Source: Rufibacter sp. XAAS-G3-1
Lineage (GTDB): Bacteria; Bacteroidota; Bacteroidia; Cytophagales; Hymenobacteraceae
NCBI RefSeq assembly: GCF_013623775.1
Contig: NZ_JABFAM010000007.1
Location: 186,001-250,000 of the forward strand
Length of the DNA: 64,000 nt
Reading direction: 5' to 3'
Shown: one piece after another, positions 8,619 to 17,792 of the stretch
How positions within the stretch are numbered: position 1 is the stretch's first letter
Layout of the letters: each line of letters opens with the position of its first letter
The notes under the pieces: model-generated
The model's input: only the letters and a program-made list of their open reading frames with translations
What the model was told of the DNA's origin: nothing
Database searches by the model: none
Made by a program: the position numbers and the translations under genes

Positions 8619-8684
8619 AAAACAGGCCAAAAACAGAAGCGGCCACTCTGCAAAGAGCGGCCGCTTCTGTTTTTGGCCTGTTTT
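8619..8684. terminator. Perfect 26-bp inverted repeat, bidirectional terminator
   Basis: Arms 8619-8644 and 8659-8684 are exact reverse complements (AAAACAGGCCAAAAACAG... / ...CTGTTTTTGGCCTGTTTT) around a 14-base loop, between the convergent peroxiredoxin gene and the minus-strand membrane-protein gene. In both directions the stem starts with an A-tract and ends with a T-tract, as expected of a two-way terminator. It contains the H-family core. Confidence 0.75.
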
Positions 8685-8708
8685 AGGGAAATAAGCCCCT
8701 AAACGGAT

Positions 8709-9206
8709 TTATCTGCGGATAGAAGTAGAAGTGTCAGTGACCGGAATGGCGTGTTTTTCGGCTACTTCCAGAATTCTGGCTTTGACAATCTGTTGGCTCT
8801 TGCGGGAGCTGATCAGTTTAAGGTTCACCTGGCACTTGGTGCCATCACGCATCGTGAAACGGGCTAAGGCGTTGTTCAGGCTAATGCCCAGAACATCCTG
8901 CAGGGGAATGGCGATCTTCTTCTTGAAATGTCCCCGCTTCTCTACCACGTAGGCTGGCGTGATCTCCAGGTAAGACTGTGTGCCGAACACCGACGTGTTC
9001 TGCGCCAGAATGAACAGGAGGTAGCCAAAGGCCAGAACCAGGAACACGTAATGGATAAAATGGCGGTCATTCGCGGCATTTTCGGGTTCCGTGAAAATAA
9101 GGAACAATCCGTACGTCATCCACAGCAGTACCAACGCCAACTGTACCCCGAAGGAAATCTTGTGGTCGCGTGACGGCCGCAACCCAACCCTAGCCAATGA
9201 TCTCAT
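8709..9206 (-). CDS. Small membrane protein with a C-terminal PH-like domain
   Basis: A 165-residue protein with two predicted transmembrane segments (about 22-40, VQLALVLLWMTYGLFLIF, and about 53-68, VFLVLAFGYLLFILA), then a soluble domain of about 90 residues rich in beta strands (YLEITPAYVVEKRGHFKKK ... IPLQDVLGISL) resembling bacterial PH/YdbT-like domains. The function is unknown. A perfect -7 box (TATCTTTG on the minus strand, 9224-9231) lies 18 bases upstream of the start, so the leader is very short. Convergent with the peroxiredoxin gene. Confidence 0.6.
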   Translation of the reverse strand: MRSLARVGLRPSRDHKISFGVQLALVLLWMTYGLFLIFTEPENAANDRHFIHYVFLVLAFGYLLFILAQNTSVFGTQSYLEITPAYVVEKRGHFKKKIAIPLQDVLGISLNNALARFTMRDGTKCQVNLKLISSRKSQQIVKARILEVAEKHAIPVTDTSTSIRR

Positions 9207-9223
9207 GCAATAAAATTATTGGG

Positions 9224-9231
9224 CAAAGATA
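9224..9231 (-). promoter_or_regulatory. -7 promoter box (TATCTTTG)
   Basis: CAAAGATA on the plus strand reads TATCTTTG on the minus strand, a full TAnnTTTG match directly upstream of the membrane-protein gene. No clear -33 box. Confidence 0.45.
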
Positions 9232-9270
9232 GTGAAAATATGATACCAGTTCCGGGACATGGTAATGAGG

Positions 9271-9705
9271 CTAAGCGCCTTTCAAGGTAGCCTTCAACGT
9301 CATTTCGGGCACAGAGGCCAAGGCCCGGGAAATGGGGCAGCCTTCCTTGGCTTTCTGGGCCAGCTCTTGCAGCTCATCGTCAGACAGGCCGGGGGCTTCC
9401 ACCTGGGTGGTTAGATCAATCTTGCGGATGAAGGGCCCGTTTTCCTGCCCCAGATGGACTTTGGCTTGGGTTCTTACCGAAGTAGCTTTTTTGCCGGCCC
9501 CTTCCAGAAGGCTGCTCAAAAACATAGAGAAGCAGCCTGCGTGCGCCGCCCCCACCAATTCCTCTGGATTGGTGCCGGTAACATCCTCCTCAAAGCGGGT
9601 GCCAAAAGAGTAGCGGACATCTAAGGTGCCACTTTGGGTAGATACGGTGCCTTTTCCGTCTTTCAGGCCGCCTTCCCAGACGCCTGTACCTGTGTTATTT
9701 GCCAT
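9271..9705 (-). CDS. OsmC family peroxide-reductase protein
   Basis: A 144-residue OsmC/Ohr-family thiol peroxidase, expected to reduce organic hydroperoxides in the cytoplasm. Both redox cysteines are present: one in AAHAGCFSMFL and the second in KEGCPISRAL. GTGVWEGGLKDGKGTVS and GTNPEELVGAAHAGC are typical OsmC rather than Ohr motifs. The ATG at 9705 is preferred to an in-frame TTG 11 codons upstream, because the family starts close to this point. With the nearby peroxiredoxin it makes a small peroxide-defence neighbourhood. Confidence 0.88.
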   Translation of the reverse strand: MANNTGTGVWEGGLKDGKGTVSTQSGTLDVRYSFGTRFEEDVTGTNPEELVGAAHAGCFSMFLSSLLEGAGKKATSVRTQAKVHLGQENGPFIRKIDLTTQVEAPGLSDDELQELAQKAKEGCPISRALASVPEMTLKATLKGA

Positions 9706-10462
9706 AGTTTTTGTGGATTTGGGTTTGTTATCCTTCAAGTTACTAGAAAATAGCTTGTTTGGTTTTAAGGCAGTAGTGTCCAGACGTAAACTGAACCGAT
9801 AGAAATACAGGAAACCCCCTTGAAATCACTGCCTAACTTCTGTTTTAGAGCTTGTTTTTATTTTTGACATCATAAGCTAAAACAACCAAGGTAATACCCC
9901 TCTTGCATGATTGGTGCGCCTTGGAGGGAGACGGTGGAGCGCCAGAACCCACCCCAACCCCTCTGAGGAGGGGAATACGCCTTTGCAGTAGAATAGGGGC
10001 ACTACTGCCAATAACCGCTACTACCTTTACTACTTTTAGTACCGTCATTACTTACTTTCCCCAGTTCCAGTCTTCCCCGAGCGCTTAGCGGAAGCTATGC
10101 AAAGAGCCGCACCTGCACCCACGGAACAAACAGGAAAGCCAAGGGAACAGCAGACTGCATGCACCTGCTCATGCCCGCGCACCAAGCATACAAGCCAAGG
10201 CAACAGCAAAAGACGTGCACCCATCAAGCGATTTAAAGCGCAAACGCAAGTTCTCCCTATGCCCGTTTGCAGCACGAAACACATTCTAAACATGCTCTTA
10301 CCTATGATTTTCCGGAGACACCCTAACATGCAAAAGAAAGCCCGGCAGAAAAGAACTTACAGAAGATTGCTATCTTTACTGAATTCCACAGGCGGAAACC
10401 TGAGGCGCTCCCGGCGTTTTTAGAGGTTTTCCGCCTTATCCGGTCACTAGCAAACAGTCTAC
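9706..10462. other. 757 bp gene-free region, composite R2/R1 repeat
   Basis: An R2 end (AGAGCTTGTTT) at 9847-9857 and an R2-like opposite end (AAACATGCTCTTA) at 10288-10300 enclose R1 copy B (9910-10222). The ORF over 10097-10423 reads through repeat DNA and is not credible. Before the next gene, TATCTTTA at 10371-10378 is a seven-of-eight match to the -7 box and may drive it. Confidence 0.55.
9910..10222 (-). repeat. R1 mosaic repeat, copy B (internally deleted)
   Basis: Reverse-oriented R1 copy. It shares GCGCCTTGGA...GGTGGAGCGCCAGAACCC with copy C, and GAGGAGGGGAATACGCCTTTGCA and CCCCAGTTCCAGTCTTCCCC (in part) with copy D. At 10078-10091 it jumps straight from CCCCGAGCGC to TTAGCGGA. Copy D has 103 bp more between two GAGCGC words (32974 and 33077), so this copy has lost that segment between short direct repeats. 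Confidence 0.7.
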
Positions 10463-11959
10463 ATGGGAATAAAAGCGTTCTTGAGTAAACCTTTGGCGGC
10501 GTGGGTGCACGCCCAACAGCAAAGCTGGATGGAGAGGCCCGCCCAGGCTCAGCAGGAGGTGTTTCAGTCAATCATCCGCAAAGCGGCCAATACCGCCTTC
10601 GGGAAAGACCATTATTTCAAGGACATTCAGAGCCCCCAGGAATTAGCCCAAGCCGTACCCGTGCGCGATTACGAGGCCCTGCGCCCGTACTTTGACCGGT
10701 TGAAGCAAGGGGAGCGGGATGTGCTCTGGCCGGGATTGCCGCTGTATTTCGCCAAAACGTCGGGCACCACCTCGGGCACCAAGTACATTCCCATCACCAA
10801 AGACTCTATCCCAAACCACATCAACGGGGCCAGGAACGCGCTCTTAAATTATATCCATGAAACCGGCAAGTCACAGTTTCTGGACGGCAAACTCATTTTC
10901 CTGAGCGGCAGTCCGGTGCTGGAGCAGGTCAACGGCATCAATACCGGTCGGCTTTCGGGTATAGTGAACCACCACGTGCCGGGCTATCTGCGCACAAACC
11001 AGATGCCCTGTTATGAGACCAACTGCCTGGAAGATTGGGAAACCAAGCTGGAGGCCATTGTGAATGAGACCATGGAGCAGCGCATGACGCTTATCTCGGG
11101 TATTCCGCCGTGGGTGCAGATGTATTTTGACAAAATCATGGCCCGCACCGGCAAGCCCATCAAAGACGTGTTCCCAGATTTTAACCTCTTTGTGTACGGC
11201 GGCGTGAACTTTGCCCCGTACCGGGCTAAGTTGTATGAGAGCATTGGGCGCAAAATTGATTCCATTGAGACTTTCCCCGCCTCAGAGGGCTTTTTCGCGT
11301 TCCAGAATCAGCAGGATGCCCCCGGACTCCTTTTGTTAGCCAACAGCGGCATCTTCTACGAGTTTATCCCCGCCGAGGAATTCCACCAACCCAACCCGCG
11401 CCGCCTCACCCTGGGCGAGGTGAAAACCGGCGTAAACTACGCGCTCATCATAAACAGCAACGCCGGGCTGTGGGGCTACTCCATTGGCGACACGGTGAAA
11501 TTCACCTCGCTGTTCCCGCATAAACTGGTGGTAAGCGGCCGCCTGAAACACTTTATCTCGGCGTTTGGCGAACACGTGATTGGTGAGGAAGTGGAGGGGG
11601 CGCTGCAAGACGCCATGGCCGAGTTCCCCGAAGTAGCCGTGACCGAGTTTACCGTGGCGCCTTACGTAAGCCAGGGCGAAGGAGCCTCTTACCACGAGTG
11701 GTTTATTGCCTTTGATACGCCGCCGCATGAGCCAGAGCGGTTTGCCAAGGCCATTAACTGGCACCTGCGCCGCCGCAACAGCTATTATGATGACCTGATT
11801 TCGGGCAACATCCTGGCCAACCTGCAAGTGACGGCCTTGCCCCCTAATGCTTTCCAGCAGTACATGAAGCGCCAGGGCAAATTAGGCGGGCAGAACAAAG
11901 TGCCCCGGCTGAGCAATGACCGTACCCTCGCCGATGGTTTGTTGGAAGTGGTCGGGTAA
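10463..11959 (+). CDS. GH3-type acyl-acid amido synthetase (auxin-responsive GH3 family)
   Basis: A 498-residue member of the GH3 family of acyl-adenylating enzymes (ANL superfamily), named after plant auxin-conjugating proteins and unrelated to glycoside hydrolase family 3. The adenylate-binding signature FAKTSGTTSGTKYIPIT lies near residue 95, with YGGVNFAPY and the C-terminal region KLVVSGRLKHFISAFGEHVIGEEV. Plant members conjugate carboxylic acids with amino acids. The bacterial substrate is unknown. The start codon gives a full-length protein. The CNNM gene follows after 23 bp and may be co-transcribed. Confidence 0.85.
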   Translation: MGIKAFLSKPLAAWVHAQQQSWMERPAQAQQEVFQSIIRKAANTAFGKDHYFKDIQSPQELAQAVPVRDYEALRPYFDRLKQGERDVLWPGLPLYFAKTSGTTSGTKYIPITKDSIPNHINGARNALLNYIHETGKSQFLDGKLIFLSGSPVLEQVNGINTGRLSGIVNHHVPGYLRTNQMPCYETNCLEDWETKLEAIVNETMEQRMTLISGIPPWVQMYFDKIMARTGKPIKDVFPDFNLFVYGGVNFAPYRAKLYESIGRKIDSIETFPASEGFFAFQNQQDAPGLLLLANSGIFYEFIPAEEFHQPNPRRLTLGEVKTGVNYALIINSNAGLWGYSIGDTVKFTSLFPHKLVVSGRLKHFISAFGEHVIGEEVEGALQDAMAEFPEVAVTEFTVAPYVSQGEGASYHEWFIAFDTPPHEPERFAKAINWHLRRRNSYYDDLISGNILANLQVTALPPNAFQQYMKRQGKLGGQNKVPRLSNDRTLADGLLEVVG

Positions 11960-11982
11960 TTTTTAGCAACTGATCCCTCATT

Positions 11983-13266
11983 ATGGAAATCCTCATTCTT
12001 GTTATTTTAACTCTATTAAACGGTTTTTTCGCCCTTTCTGAAATCTCCATCATCTCCGTGCGGAAAGACCGGATGAAGCGGAAAGCCCAGGAAGGCAGTA
12101 AAAGCGCCCAAACCGTGTTGGATTTGCTGGATGAACCCGAGGATTTCCTGTCGGCGGTGCAGGTGGGCATCACGTTGATTGGAGTGGTGCTGGGGGCCTA
12201 CGGCGGGGCGGCGCTCTCAGATGACATGCGGGTGGTGCTGGAGCAGGTTTCCTTTCTGGCTCCTTATGCCAACACCCTGTCGGTGGTGGTGGTGATTGGG
12301 CTGATTACCTACTTTTCCATTGTCATTGGCGAACTGATCCCTAAAACGCTGGCCATGGGCAACAGCGAAGCCATAGCGCTGTTTGTGGCCCCCATTATCA
12401 AAATCTTCACCAAAGGCACCCTTCCGCTGGTCAAGCTGCTGTCTCTGTCTACCAACGTGGTCATCAAACTGCTGCGCATCAAAGCACCCGAAGAGGAGAA
12501 ACTGTCTGAAGAGGAACTGCGGCAGATCATCAAAACCGCCGGCAGGCAAGGGGTGCTGGCCAAAGAGGAGACCGACCTACACCAGAATATTTTCCACTAC
12601 GCAGAGCAGAAAGCCAAGCACCTTAAAACGCACCGCATGGAGGTAGAATGGGTGAACCTGCAAGATTCTTTTGAAGTGATCAACCACAAGCTGCACGTGA
12701 GCGCGCACTCCAAGTTTCCGGTGTATGACCGCTCCCAAGACCAGGTGTTGGGCATCCTGAACGCCAAAGACTTCTATGAAAACCTCTTAAACCAACGGGC
12801 CCCGCTGACCACGCTGCTCAAAGAGCCGCTGTACGTGCCAGAGACCATGTACGCCAGTGCGGTGTTGGCCCTGTTCAGAAAACATAAACAGTACCTGGGG
12901 GTGGTGGTAGATGAGTTTGGGTCTGTGGAGGGAATCATCACGCTGCATGACATTCTGGAGGCCATTGTGGGCGATATCCCAGATATAGACGAAGAACGGG
13001 AGACAAACTTCGTGCGCAGAGAGGATCATTCATACCTGGTGAGCGGTTCCCTTCCTGTACGGGAGCTGAATAAAAAACTGAAGCGGGAATTCATCAAGAA
13101 GAATCCCGGCGAATATGAAACAGTGGCTGGCTTTGTGCTTCACTTCCTCAACGGCCTCCCCGCCGTGGGCGAGAAGTTTGTCCACAACGGCGTAGAGGTA
13201 GAGATAGTGGATCTGGACGGCAGCAAGATTGACAAACTGATCCTGAAAGAGATAGACGCCAAATGA
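11983..13266 (+). CDS. CNNM/CorC-type membrane transporter with CBS domains (hemolysin family)
   Basis: A 427-residue inner-membrane protein: an N-terminal DUF21/CNNM domain with about four membrane segments (first at residues 1-22, others around 55-75, 95-115 and 130-150; motifs NGFFALSEISIISVRKDR and GELIPKTLAM), a CBS pair (about 205-335, LGVVVDEFGSVEGIITLHDILEAIVGDI) and a C-terminal CorC_HlyC domain. Such proteins are linked to magnesium or cobalt efflux; the old name hemolysin is misleading. It starts 23 bp after the GH3 synthetase stop. Confidence 0.9.
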   Translation: MEILILVILTLLNGFFALSEISIISVRKDRMKRKAQEGSKSAQTVLDLLDEPEDFLSAVQVGITLIGVVLGAYGGAALSDDMRVVLEQVSFLAPYANTLSVVVVIGLITYFSIVIGELIPKTLAMGNSEAIALFVAPIIKIFTKGTLPLVKLLSLSTNVVIKLLRIKAPEEEKLSEEELRQIIKTAGRQGVLAKEETDLHQNIFHYAEQKAKHLKTHRMEVEWVNLQDSFEVINHKLHVSAHSKFPVYDRSQDQVLGILNAKDFYENLLNQRAPLTTLLKEPLYVPETMYASAVLALFRKHKQYLGVVVDEFGSVEGIITLHDILEAIVGDIPDIDEERETNFVRREDHSYLVSGSLPVRELNKKLKREFIKKNPGEYETVAGFVLHFLNGLPAVGEKFVHNGVEVEIVDLDGSKIDKLILKEIDAK

Positions 13267-13276
13267 ACACCCGTTT

Positions 13277-13500
13277 AACGCCTATTTTCCCAAAACCAGC
13301 CCTAAAACAGGTGAAGGACGTGGGGGCTACCTCACAAAAACACCGGGTGGAATTACAGCAGGCTTCATGGTGCAGCCACGCCCGGGCAAAGAATGAATAA
13401 GCTCTTGGCACGGTTCCTGAAATCGCGCCCAGCGCTAGTTCCCTCCCGTTTTTAGCCTAATTTTGTAAAAACAAGCCTAAAATGGCTTAAAGAAGATTAC
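13277..13500. repeat. Two H-family palindromes between the CNNM gene and dxr
   Basis: Palindromes at about 13277-13314 (CCTATTTTCCC...CAGCCCTAAAACAGG) and 13447-13486 (GTTTTTAGCCTAATTTT ... AAACAAGCCTAAAAT). The second ends 15 bases ahead of the dxr ATG, close to where its ribosome-binding site would be. No gene in this 234 bp gap. Confidence 0.55.
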
Positions 13501-14655
13501 ATGAAGAAACGAGTAGCCATTCTTGGCTCCACGGGCTCCATTGGGACGCAGACGCTGGAGGTGATACAGGGCCAGCCAGATGCGTTTGAGGTGGAGGTGC
13601 TCACCGCCCATTCCAACGCCGATCTTTTGATTACCCAGGCCATCGCGTTTCAGCCCAATGCGGTGGTGATCACGCAGGAATGCCTGTATGAGCAAGTGCG
13701 TGACGCGTTGTCATCGCATCCCATCAAAGTGTATGCGGGCATGAACGCCGTGAACAGCGTGGTGCAGATGGACACCGTTGACATTGTGCTCACCGCCATG
13801 GTGGGCTATGCGGGCTTACAACCCACCATCAAAGCCATTGAGGCCGGTAAAACCATCGCGCTCGCGAACAAGGAAACCTTGGTGGTGGCTGGGGAGATGA
13901 TCACGCAACTGGCCCGAGAGAAAGGCGTGAACATTTATCCGGTAGACTCTGAGCACAGCGCTATTTTTCAGTGCCTGGCCGGTGAGTTCCATAACCCAAT
14001 TGAGAAAATCATCTTAACCGCTTCGGGCGGGCCGTTCAGGGGCAAGAACCAGGAGTATCTGCAAACGGTGACCAGAGCGCAGGCGCTAAAGCACCCTAAC
14101 TGGGAAATGGGCGCCAAAATCACCATTGACTCGGCCTCGCTCATGAACAAAGGGCTGGAGGTGATTGAGGCCAAATGGCTCTTCGGGTTGCGCAATGATC
14201 AGATAGAAGTAGTGGTGCACCCGCAATCTATTGTGCATTCGCTCGTTCAGTTTGAGGACGGTTCTTTGAAGGCGCAAATGGGGCTGCCAGACATGAAATT
14301 GCCGATCCAGTACGCCTTGAACTACCCCAACCGCCTGAAATCCGCTTTCCCCCGGTTCAATTTCCTGAACTATCCGCAGCTTACGTTTGAGCGGCCAGAT
14401 CTGGAGACGTTCCGCAACTTAGGTTTGGCCTTTGAAGCCATGGAAAAAGGCGGAAACGCGCCTTGTATCTTGAATGCGGCCAATGAAGTGGCGGTGGCGG
14501 CGTTTCTGCGGGAAGAGGTAGGCTTTTTGGAGATGTCTGACCTCATCTCTGACTGTCTCGCTAAAGTTGCGTATATTGCCACGCCTTCTTTGGACGACTA
14601 CGTGCAAACCGATAAAGAGGCGCGTCAACTGGCCTTAAGCCTGCTGCAGGCGTAA
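13501..14655 (+). CDS. dxr: 1-deoxy-D-xylulose 5-phosphate reductoisomerase
   Basis: Complete Dxr of 384 residues, converting DXP to MEP with NADPH, the committed step of the non-mevalonate isoprenoid pathway, in the cytoplasm. Motifs: NADPH-binding [14 protein letters not shown] at the N-terminus, [12 protein letters not shown], metal and substrate site [21 protein letters not shown], and the active-site segment [26 protein letters not shown]. The rseP homologue follows after 77 bp on the same strand, an order common in bacteria. Confidence 0.97.
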   Translation: [384 protein letters not shown]

Positions 14656-14732
14656 TCTTATTTCAAAACAATCGACTAAATACTGCCGGGCAGTTCTTCA
14701 TTGCCTTGGGATAGACCTTATAAACACAGTAA

Positions 14733-16046
14733 ATGGAAGCATTAGTAATGGCCGGCCAGTTAATTCTGGGCCTGACCATCTTGGTAGGAATACATGAATT
14801 GGGCCACATGCTTACGGCCAAATGGTTTGGGATGCGCGTGGAGAAGTACGCCATCGGGTTTCCGCCCAAACTGGTAAGCAAGCAGATAGGAGAGACCGAG
14901 TACATGATTGGCCTGATTCCGCTGGGCGGCTTCGTGAAAATCTCGGGCATGATAGACGAGTCTTTGGACACGGCCACCCTCAACCAGGAACCGGAGCCGT
15001 GGGAATTCAGGGCCAAACCGGCCTGGCAGCGCCTCATTGTCATGATGGGCGGCATTATCTTCAACGTAATCACCGGTATCATCATCTTCGCCGCGCTTAC
15101 GTACATGTACGGCGAGAGTTACCTGTTGGCCAAAGACGTGCAATACGGTATTGAGACCAACGAGATTGGCGAGCAGATGGGCCTGCGCGACGGCGACAAA
15201 ATTGTGGCCGTGAACGGAAAGCCGCTGGTTGAATTCCAGGAGGTCTACAGCCCCGATGTGTTGCTGGGGCAGAACGGTTCTTACACCGTAGAGCGCAACG
15301 GGCAGCAAGTGCAGGTACCCGTGCCTTCTAACCTCATTGACAAACTAGCCGACGGCAATAAGGTAGGCTTCATTATGGCCCGCGAACCCTTTGAGGTAGC
15401 CTCTGTCAAGGCCAAAAGCCCGGCCTCTGCGGCGGGCCTGCAGCCCGGCGACCGCATCACGCAGGTAGGCAACCAACCCGTTCAGTTTTTCCATGATTTC
15501 CAACAAACCCTGCAGGCCAACAAAGGCAAAACCATTGCCCTGCAGGTAGAGCGCAACGGCCAGCCGGTGACGTTGAAAACAAACGTAGACCAAGACGGTA
15601 CCCTGGGCTTTTACCCTAAGTTGTTATTGCCCCGGGCCACCCGCGAATACAGTTTATTGGCCTCTATTCCCGCCGGCGCTGAAAAAGCCTTCTCGGTGAT
15701 TACCACCAACATCAAAGGTTTCGCCAAAATCTTTAGGGCCGAGGTTTCTCCGTCTAAAGCGTTGAGCGGCCCCATAGGTATTGCGCAGATCTTTGGCGGT
15801 AACTTCTCCTGGGTCAACTTCTGGGCGATCACGGCCATGCTTTCCATGGTGTTGGCGTTCATGAACTTCCTGCCAATTCCGGCCTTGGATGGCGGCCACG
15901 TCATGTTCCTGACCTACGAGATTATTTCGGGCCGCAAACCTTCTGATAAATTCCTGGAGAACGCCCAGAAAGTAGGGATGGTGTTACTGTTGGGTTTGAT
16001 GGGTTTTGCAATCTTTAATGACTTCTTTAAGTTGATATTCAACTAA
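14733..16046 (+). CDS. rseP: RseP-type site-2 intramembrane metalloprotease
   Basis: A 437-residue inner-membrane zinc protease of the site-2 family, which cleaves membrane-anchored anti-sigma factors and signal-peptide remnants. The zinc motif HELGH is at residues 21-25 in the first membrane helix; the third ligand lies in the conserved NFLPIPALDGGH segment near the C-terminus. Two PDZ domains are seen (about 130-205, MGLRDGDKIVAVNG, and about 220-300, AAGLQPGDRITQVG). A second methionine at codon 6 is possible as start. It follows dxr on the same strand. Confidence 0.95.
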   Translation: MEALVMAGQLILGLTILVGIHELGHMLTAKWFGMRVEKYAIGFPPKLVSKQIGETEYMIGLIPLGGFVKISGMIDESLDTATLNQEPEPWEFRAKPAWQRLIVMMGGIIFNVITGIIIFAALTYMYGESYLLAKDVQYGIETNEIGEQMGLRDGDKIVAVNGKPLVEFQEVYSPDVLLGQNGSYTVERNGQQVQVPVPSNLIDKLADGNKVGFIMAREPFEVASVKAKSPASAAGLQPGDRITQVGNQPVQFFHDFQQTLQANKGKTIALQVERNGQPVTLKTNVDQDGTLGFYPKLLLPRATREYSLLASIPAGAEKAFSVITTNIKGFAKIFRAEVSPSKALSGPIGIAQIFGGNFSWVNFWAITAMLSMVLAFMNFLPIPALDGGHVMFLTYEIISGRKPSDKFLENAQKVGMVLLLGLMGFAIFNDFFKLIFN

Positions 16047-16152
16047 TTATAGAGGTTGAACTAGATTCTGTGGATAAAAAATTGCCAAGGGAGACGCAAG
16101 ATAATTGCGTCTTTCTCTGTTTCTTGGGAAGAATGGGAAGAAGTTTAAAACG

Positions 16153-16665
16153 ATGATGAAAAGAGCAGGTGGTTCTACATTTTGGCTGGCACTAGTGCTA
16201 GGGCTCTGGCTTCCGGCAGCGGCGTGGGCGCATGACTTCCACACCAGCATCACTGATGCCCGCTACAACCCCAAGAACCAGACGTATGAACTGTCTGTGC
16301 GCGTCTTCGCCGATGACCTGGAGGAGGCCCTGAGCCGCCGCCACAAAACCACCATCCGGTTAGACCGCTCAGAGAAGGTGAACAAACTCATGGCCGAGTA
16401 CCTCCAAGCGCATGTAGCCATTTCTGCCGTGAAAGGCACCAGAGCCACCCAGAAGTTCCTGGGCGCGCAGGAAGAGGCTGATGCCGTCTGGCTGTACCTG
16501 GAAATCCCGGCCGGGAAGGTTCCAGCCGGGCAATTGTGGGTGCAGAATGCCCTTTTAGTGGAGATTTTCGACGATCAGACCAACATCCTGAATCTGGAGG
16601 TGGCTGGCAAAAAACGCTCCGTTCTCTGCCGTCCCGGCGAAACCCAGCAAACGGTAACCCTCTAG
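16153..16665 (+). CDS. Secreted DUF6702-like protein
   Basis: A 170-residue protein with a clear signal peptide (MMKRAGG...LWLPAAAWA, cut before HDF) and the pattern HDFHTSITDARYNPKNQTYELSVRVFADDLEEAL seen in the Bacteroidota DUF6702 family. These are periplasmic proteins often encoded beside DUF/TonB or metal-related genes. The function is unknown. The ATG at 16153 is preferred; an in-frame TTG at 16105 would put 16 residues ahead of the signal peptide. It lies about 100 bp downstream of rseP. Confidence 0.7.
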   Translation: MMKRAGGSTFWLALVLGLWLPAAAWAHDFHTSITDARYNPKNQTYELSVRVFADDLEEALSRRHKTTIRLDRSEKVNKLMAEYLQAHVAISAVKGTRATQKFLGAQEEADAVWLYLEIPAGKVPAGQLWVQNALLVEIFDDQTNILNLEVAGKKRSVLCRPGETQQTVTL

Positions 16666-16961
16666 CTTTCTTTGAAAATTCACGGAACTGGCCGTAGGGG
16701 TATGCTCTACTTTCAGCATCTTTTTAACGTGCTCAAGCAAGTCGTTGCGGCGAAAGCGTGTACCTTTGCAACCTAGTGCCAAGGAGTTTATCCCTAGATA
16801 AATTAGAACCATATCAACCTGCCAGATAGGGAAGCAAGACAGGTCGTCTTCACACTTCTTATGGGGCAGGGGTTAATTTGAATAATGTTGTTTTTGCCTC
16901 ATAGAAGAGTTGGGTGGAGGAAAGCGAAGAGGCCGTTTGAGTTGAATTTTAGGAGTACTTT

Positions 16962-17792
16962 ATGAGAAAAAGCTTTCTTCGGGTAGTAGGATTCATGGTT
17001 GGTTTGGGGGCCACTGGTTGTTCCTCTGTGTACATGCCCAACGTGCCTAATACCCCTATGTTAACCTCCAAAGGAGAGTTAAGCACCAGCGGGCACATCA
17101 CGTTAAAGGGCAATGCCAGTTTTAACTCGGCCTATGCCGTCACAGACCATGTGGGCGTGCTGCTAAGCGGGGCCATGATGAACAACAATAACGACAAGAA
17201 AGACTTCAGGCATAACTTGTTAGAGGCGGGCGGCGGCTACTTTACCACCTTTGGGCCTAACCAGAACCGTGTGTTGGAAGTGTACGCGGGTATTGGCCGC
17301 GGCAGCAGTGACCGAACCTACAAAGACAAAACGTCAGAAGGCCTCATGACCTATGACCGGCAGGAAACCACCTTCAACAAATATTTCATGCAGGTGAATT
17401 ACTCTTCCAAGAAAAAACGGCTGCTGAAGCTGTTCGGGAATGAGCACTTCCTGAACTACGGCACCGCCTTACGGTTGAGTTATGTCACCATGGGAGAGTT
17501 TGTCCGGAATGACATCAAACAACCCACGGAGGACAATATCTTCTTTGAGCCCATCTTCTACACCCGCATGACGCTCACGCCTTCCATCCAACTCCAGTAC
17601 ACCAGCGGCAGCAACTTCGGGCTGAAGAACCGCGATTTTATGACCGCCGGTAACTCCGTTTTCAGCATTGGGTTTATTGTGAACGTGGGCGGCAGAAAAT
17701 TGAAGAAAGACGCCCCCAGACCAGAAGATAGAACCCCAGCGCTGCCGTCATTGCCTAAATGGAATAAGAAAGGAAACACCATCAAGCTGTAA
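16962..17792 (+). CDS. Hypothetical lipoprotein, beta-barrel-like
   Basis: A 276-residue protein with a lipoprotein signal (GLGATGCSSVYMPN, acylated Cys20) and a good Shine-Dalgarno AGGAGT. The body is rich in alternating polar/hydrophobic strands with repeated aromatic ends (SFNSAYAVTDHVGVLLSG, GGGYFTTFGPNQNRVLEVYAGIGRG, TPSIQLQYTSG, FSIGFIVNVGG), as in outer-membrane barrel-like proteins. The C-terminal 30 residues are basic and proline-rich. I do not recognise a named family. It is followed by an R2 element and H palindromes. Confidence 0.55.
   Translation: MRKSFLRVVGFMVGLGATGCSSVYMPNVPNTPMLTSKGELSTSGHITLKGNASFNSAYAVTDHVGVLLSGAMMNNNNDKKDFRHNLLEAGGGYFTTFGPNQNRVLEVYAGIGRGSSDRTYKDKTSEGLMTYDRQETTFNKYFMQVNYSSKKKRLLKLFGNEHFLNYGTALRLSYVTMGEFVRNDIKQPTEDNIFFEPIFYTRMTLTPSIQLQYTSGSNFGLKNRDFMTAGNSVFSIGFIVNVGGRKLKKDAPRPEDRTPALPSLPKWNKKGNTIKL

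Noticed and set aside
10097-10423. ORF of 108 codons on the plus strand
   Set aside because: Lies in the composite R1/R2 repeat; low-complexity translation.
16069-16077. TGTGGATAA, a perfect DnaA box
   Set aside because: Single site 20 bp past the rseP stop; about one chance match is expected in 64 kb for a 9-mer on two strands at this frequency. No cluster, no AT-rich unwinding region.
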